Part shown: positions 32,259 to 35,145 of the stretch, in pieces
Numbering within the stretch: the first letter of the stretch is position 1
Layout of the letters: each line of letters begins with the position of its first letter
Assembly (NCBI GenBank): GCA_017432665.1
Contig: JAFRIS010000022.1
Span: 1-35,145, forward strand
Direction: 5' to 3'
Length of the DNA stretch: 35,145 bases
From: Bacilli bacterium
Lineage (GTDB): Bacteria > Bacillota_I > Bacilli_A > RF39 > UBA660
Notes under the pieces: model-generated
What the model saw: only the letters and a program-made list of their open reading frames with translations
What the model was told of the DNA's origin: nothing
Databases searched by the model: none
Translations under genes and position numbers: made by a program

Positions 32259-32926
32259 AGGATATCCACCATCCTATCTTGATCTAGTTCAATGTTAGAT
32301 ATTAAATCATAATCTTTTAGTTTTACTGATAAATCTATCATAAAAGGCACTTCTAAACCGGCTTTGTTGATAATATTATCTTTTTGTAGTACTTCTAGTG
32401 GCTCACCTTCTAATATTATCATCCCATCATCTATGATATAAAGATAATCTGTTAATAATGATTCTTCTAAATGAATTGTAGTAGTAACCACTGTTAATGC
32501 ATATTTAGACTGGTAATCTCTTAAGAATTTAAAAATACTTTTTAATTCTTCATATTTTAGATAATTTCCTATACTATCTAATAGTAATACTTTAGGTCTT
32601 TTTGATAAAGCAAGCGTAATTTGAACCAATATTATTTCTTTTTTAGATAAATTATTAATTGATTCTTTAGAAATACTCTTTATTTTTAAACCTTTTAGCA
32701 AATAATTTATAAATTCTTGATCATTATTTTGATAAGTCAATTCTTCTAATATAGTATTTTTACTAACCCTTAATTCGAAAGGTATTACTGCCTGTGAAAA
32801 ATTATTAATATGTTTTAATGTTCTAATTAGTGTCGTTTTACCACTATTATTAGAACCAGAGATAGTATAAAATGTATTTTCATAAAAGCCAATATTAAAA
32901 TTTTTAAGTTCAATTATCTTTTTCAT
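32249..32926 (-). CDS. Degenerate EcfA1-like ATPase without catalytic Glu
   Basis: A 225-residue EcfA1 (CbiO) relative. Walker A is intact (GSNNSGKT, 24-31) and the His switch is present (His152, TIHLEE). The Q-loop Gln is not seen (VIPFELR), the signature is LSKKE (93-97), and Walker B reads VLLLDS, with Ser118 in place of the catalytic Glu. The C-terminus keeps the ECF form (AGLEVPFMIDLSVKL). It should bind but hardly hydrolyse ATP. GGGAGGT precedes the ATG. It follows the SDR gene by 34 bases. Confidence 0.87.
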   Translation of the reverse strand: MKKIIELKNFNIGFYENTFYTISGSNNSGKTTLIRTLKHINNFSQAVIPFELRVSKNTILEELTYQNNDQEFINYLLKGLKIKSISKESINNLSKKEIILVQITLALSKRPKVLLLDSIGNYLKYEELKSIFKFLRDYQSKYALTVVTTTIHLEESLLTDYLYIIDDGMIILEGEPLEVLQKDNIINKAGLEVPFMIDLSVKLKDYDLISNIELDQDRMVDILWK

Positions 32927-32945
32927 AATACCTCCCTCCCTTGAT

Positions 32946-32972
32946 TATAAAAGCCAACTATTAGTCGGCTTT
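32946..32972 (-). terminator. Weak terminator or attenuator after the SDR gene
   Basis: An AAGCCGAC/GTTGGCTT stem (one G-U pair) at the SDR stop, with only a short U run on the minus strand (TTTTAT). Readthrough into the ECF-like genes is likely. The + strand has the stronger U run but no gene ends there. Confidence 0.5.
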
Positions 32973-33716
32973 TTTCTTTTGAATTCTATATGTTTGTCTT
33001 AATAAAAATTTATCTGATACGAAACGACTAAAGAATTTTGCCATTTTCATTGTAGTTCCTGGTATAATTAGCATTTTCTCTTTAAACATCTGGTCTATTG
33101 CATATTTCGCAACAAACGTACTCTTTAGAGGTTTTACTGCGAAATTAACTCCTGCGACATTATTGAAATTTGTATCTACTGGTCCAGGACATAATACTGA
33201 AACATGCACTTTAGTCTTCTTTTTCTTTTCTTCATAGTATAAAGCTTCACTTAATTGATACACATATGCTTTAGTAGCATAATAAGTACTCATTAAAGGT
33301 CCTGGTTGAAAAGCAGCAGATGATGCAACATTCAATATATATGTATCTGTATCTTTCTTTTCCATATCCTTTACTATTGATTTAGTTAAGATATGAACTG
33401 CCTTAATATTTGTATTTATTTGATCTAAATCTTTGTTTAAATCTGTATCAGTTAAATAGCCAAAATCCCCAAATCCTGCATTATTTATTAAAATATCTAT
33501 GTTTTCTTTTCTCGCAACTACATATAATTCTTTGACTTTTTGTTCATTAGATAAGTCTGCGACTATAATAGTTACTTTTGTTGGTAGTTGTTCTTGGATT
33601 AATTCTAGTTTTTCCTTATTTCTAGCTACTAAAATAAGTTCACATTTCATTGTAGCTAGATATCTAGCCATATCTAATCCAATTCCTGATGTCGCTCCTG
33701 TAATTAGTGCTTTCAT
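32961..33716 (-). CDS. SDR-family NAD(P)-dependent oxidoreductase
   Basis: A 251-residue classical short-chain dehydrogenase: TGATSGIG (6-13) for the cofactor, NNAG (78-81), and Ser132-Tyr145-x3-Lys149 as the catalytic set. It resembles the YqjQ/DltE-like group of unknown substrate. An Arg after the second strand (VARNKEK) suggests NADPH. It lies between the rplQ region and the ECF-like genes, which is not the standard content there. It has its own extended -10 (TGATATAAT, -10 at 33737-33742). Confidence 0.92.
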   Translation of the reverse strand: MKALITGATSGIGLDMARYLATMKCELILVARNKEKLELIQEQLPTKVTIIVADLSNEQKVKELYVVARKENIDILINNAGFGDFGYLTDTDLNKDLDQINTNIKAVHILTKSIVKDMEKKDTDTYILNVASSAAFQPGPLMSTYYATKAYVYQLSEALYYEEKKKKTKVHVSVLCPGPVDTNFNNVAGVNFAVKPLKSTFVAKYAIDQMFKEKMLIIPGTTMKMAKFFSRFVSDKFLLRQTYRIQKKKAD

Positions 33717-33765
33717 ACATCATCACTTCCAAAATTATTATATCAAACTATTGTTTTTTTTACTA

Positions 33766-33794
33766 CAAAAAAAATCTATGCAATGCATAGATTT
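33766..33794 (-). terminator. Terminator after the 192-residue protein
   Basis: An AAATCTAT/ATAGATTT stem with a self-complementary loop and eight U on the minus strand. It abuts the stop at 33793. Confidence 0.85.
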
Positions 33795-34371
33795 ATCTTA
33801 TAATTCTTGCTGGGTTATTTTCATATTCTTCTCTTCTTTTTTCAAGTTCATCAAGGATCTCATCAACTTTTCTTTTTTTTCTTTCTTCTACTCTGCGTTC
33901 AAAGTCTTCAAAATCTTTGTCTGTTATACACAAATTATATTCCTTTTCATCTTCATCCACTGCCAAATTATTTTTATTGATGTAGCGTTCAACTGCCTTA
34001 AAGTCGCTTTTAGCAGTAGATACACTTGTGATTACTCTAAAAACTAACTTCATTATATTTTTAGCATCTTCCATCATTTCTTTATCATCATTGTATCTCT
34101 TTTCAAAGTCCCTATCAATTGATATTTTAGTAGGTGAATCTTTATCATTTGTTACTTCAATATAACCTATTTTCTCAATCTTTTTACTTTTATCTATTAG
34201 TTTAGTCACCAATATTGTTATTTTTTGGTCGATTTCAGTATCATTTTCTTTGATATATATATCACTTTTTTTATCAATATGAACTTGTAAAACACCATAG
34301 GCTGTTTCCATTATGTTATCATCCAAGCCGTCTAAATATGTAATTTTGTCCAAACTTTTACTTTTTTCCAT
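33793..34371 (-). CDS. Unknown charged protein, 192 residues
   Basis: Family not recognised. The N-terminal half has strands and a GYIEVTN turn; the middle helix is about 95-130; the C-terminus (about 150-190) is a long Glu/Lys/Arg-rich coiled coil. There is no signal peptide or membrane segment. GGGTGATATT lies before the ATG. It lies 75 bases after rplQ, past that gene's terminator. Also an extra gene in the standard rplQ-ecfA spacing. Confidence 0.75.
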   Translation of the reverse strand: MEKSKSLDKITYLDGLDDNIMETAYGVLQVHIDKKSDIYIKENDTEIDQKITILVTKLIDKSKKIEKIGYIEVTNDKDSPTKISIDRDFEKRYNDDKEMMEDAKNIMKLVFRVITSVSTAKSDFKAVERYINKNNLAVDEDEKEYNLCITDKDFEDFERRVEERKKRKVDEILDELEKRREEYENNPARIIR

Positions 34372-34418
34372 AATATCACCCGATTAATTGTTTTTTTTCT
34401 TATAATTGTCAATTTTGA

Positions 34419-34445
34419 ATAAAAAACAAGTATTTCAACTTGTTT
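34419..34445 (-). terminator. Terminator after rplQ
   Basis: An AAACAAGT/ACTTGTTT stem with loop TGAAAT (34424-34431 with 34438-34445) and a U run on the minus strand. It probably ends the rpoA-rplQ transcript. Confidence 0.85.
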
Positions 34446-34446
34446 C

Positions 34447-34869
34447 TTATTTCTCTTCCTTTTTAGTTCTTCTTGTTTTCTTTTCCTTTTTATCTTCTTT
34501 CTTAGTTTCTTGTTTTGGTTCTTCTTCACTAACTAATCTTAAAATAACCATTAATGAGTGATCTCCACGTCTTTCATCTACTTTTAATATTTGTGTATAA
34601 CCACCATTACGATTTTCATAACGTTTAGCTAAATCACTGAATACTTTTTCAACAGTGGCTTTATCGTTATGTAAGAATGCTAGAGCTTTACGACGAGATA
34701 CTAAATCTCCTTTTTTACCATAAGTAATCATTTTATCAACAAACTTACGAACTTCTTTAGCTCTAGTATCAGTAGTAGTAATACTTTCATTATTAATTAC
34801 TTGTTTAGTTAAAGTAGCAAGCATACTTCTTCTATGTTTATTATCTCTACCTAATTTTCTATATGCCAT
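34447..34869 (-). CDS. rplQ: 50S ribosomal protein L17
   Basis: A 140-residue L17: [20 protein letters not shown], the [19 protein letters not shown] block, and [25 protein letters not shown]. After residue 115 comes a Lys/Glu-rich tail (about 25 residues), longer than in most L17 proteins. It follows rpoA by 17 bases, the usual order. Confidence 0.97.
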   Translation of the reverse strand: MAYRKLGRDNKHRRSMLATLTKQVINNESITTTDTRAKEVRKFVDKMITYGKKGDLVSRRKALAFLHNDKATVEKVFSDLAKRYENRNGGYTQILKVDERRGDHSLMVILRLVSEEEPKQETKKEDKKEKKTRRTKKEEK

Positions 34870-34886
34870 AGTTATTCCTCCTTATC

Positions 34887-35145
34887 TTAGTCATCATCAC
34901 GTAAAATTAAGCCCATATCTCTAATCTTATCTAATACTTCTTTTAGAGATTTTTTACCTAAATTACGTATCTTCATCATATCAGATTCACTCTTGTTAAC
35001 AAGATCTTGTAATGTATGAATTCCAGCTCTCTTTAAGCAGTTATATGCTCTTACAGAGAAGTCTAAATCTTCGATTGAAGTTTCAAGTGCTTTTACTTTT
35101 GGATCTTCAGTCTTTTCAATCATCATACCACTTACATCAGCAATA
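34887..35145 (-). CDS. rpoA: RNA polymerase alpha subunit, C-terminal part
   Basis: The 3' end of rpoA; the frame runs on past the window edge, so the first in-frame ATG is not the start. The visible ~86 residues are the alpha-CTD, which contacts UP elements and activators: [26 protein letters not shown], and the second helix-hairpin-helix [11 protein letters not shown], ending in DDD. It is followed by rplQ, as in other Bacillota. Confidence 0.95.
   Translation of the reverse strand, partial: IADVSGMMIEKTEDPKVKALETSIEDLDFSVRAYNCLKRAGIHTLQDLVNKSESDMMKIRNLGKKSLKEVLDKIRDMGLILRDDD

Noticed and set aside
33499-34047. 182-residue + strand ORF
   Set aside because: Runs antisense through the SDR gene, a terminator and the unknown gene; Phe/Ser-rich, no ribosome site.
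34332-34529. 65-residue Lys-rich ORF in the rplQ tail
   Set aside because: Frame-shifted reading of the Lys/Glu tail of L17 and its terminator.
1-35145. Mycoplasma-type genetic code (TGA = Trp)
   Set aside because: TGG is used for Trp throughout, long genes such as essC and pheT have no in-frame TGA, several genes stop at TGA, and the tRNA-Trp anticodon is CCA.
1-35145. CRISPR arrays, insertion sequences, prophage or rRNA
   Set aside because: No spaced direct repeats, transposase or phage genes were seen; the Abi gene alone does not mark a mobile element.

Overview
The window is AT-rich chromosomal DNA of a low-GC Gram-positive bacterium (Bacillota, probably class Bacilli). Evidence for this: a rpoA-rplQ-ECF ATPase-truA-rplM-rpsI block in the usual Bacillota order, a Phe T-box, a SAM-I riboswitch, a YukD/EssC-type secretion locus, strong AGGAGG or GGTGA ribosome sites, and small, tightly packed genes. 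TGG is the tryptophan codon and TGA is used as a stop, so the standard bacterial code applies; this, with a peptidoglycan hydrolase, argues against a wall-less mollicute. The many short or degenerate modules suggest a small, streamlined host-associated genome (inference; no marker here fixes the lineage).

Layout. 1-2,400: 5' part of a tRNA-Trp, a zinc-ribbon membrane protein and a GH73 glucosaminidase with a WXG100-like N-terminus, both on the minus strand. 2,450-6,930: exonuclease III, an unknown membrane protein, aquaporin Z, an unknown protein, a radical SAM protein and a secreted thioredoxin-fold protein. 6,950-9,500: a minus-strand unit led by a SAM-I riboswitch, then a 52-residue ORF, a GNAT acetyltransferase, a PiT phosphate transporter and its DUF47 partner. 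9,534-15,030: a DHH phosphoesterase, a protein with an internal repeat, and T-box-controlled pheST. 15,148-20,137: a small zinc-ribbon membrane protein, then a four-gene coupled operon: Abi_2/HEPN protein, HtrA protease, zinc-ribbon membrane protein, tandem-TPM protein with a glycine tail. 20,255-26,517: a zinc phospholipase C-like protein facing a compact type VII secretion (T7SS) locus (essC, yukD/esaB, two small helical ORFs). 26,634-29,718: a Nudix hydrolase, an unknown protein, and a GntR/ABC transporter operon. 29,821-35,145: rpsI, rplM, truA, two degenerate ECF-type ATPases, an SDR, an unknown protein, rplQ and the 3' end of rpoA.

How the parts fit. The strongest candidates for undescribed biology are: (1) an ECF ATPase pair where ecfT would be expected but is absent, each subunit having lost different catalytic motifs; (2) a wall hydrolase with a WXG100-like N-terminus and no signal peptide, a plausible substrate of the T7SS 20 kb away; (3) a SAM-I riboswitch directly preceding a 52-codon ORF of unknown function; (4) the Abi/HEPN-HtrA-zinc ribbon-TPM operon, whose zinc-ribbon component has a paralogue at the start of the window. 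All functional links among these are inference from sequence and context.
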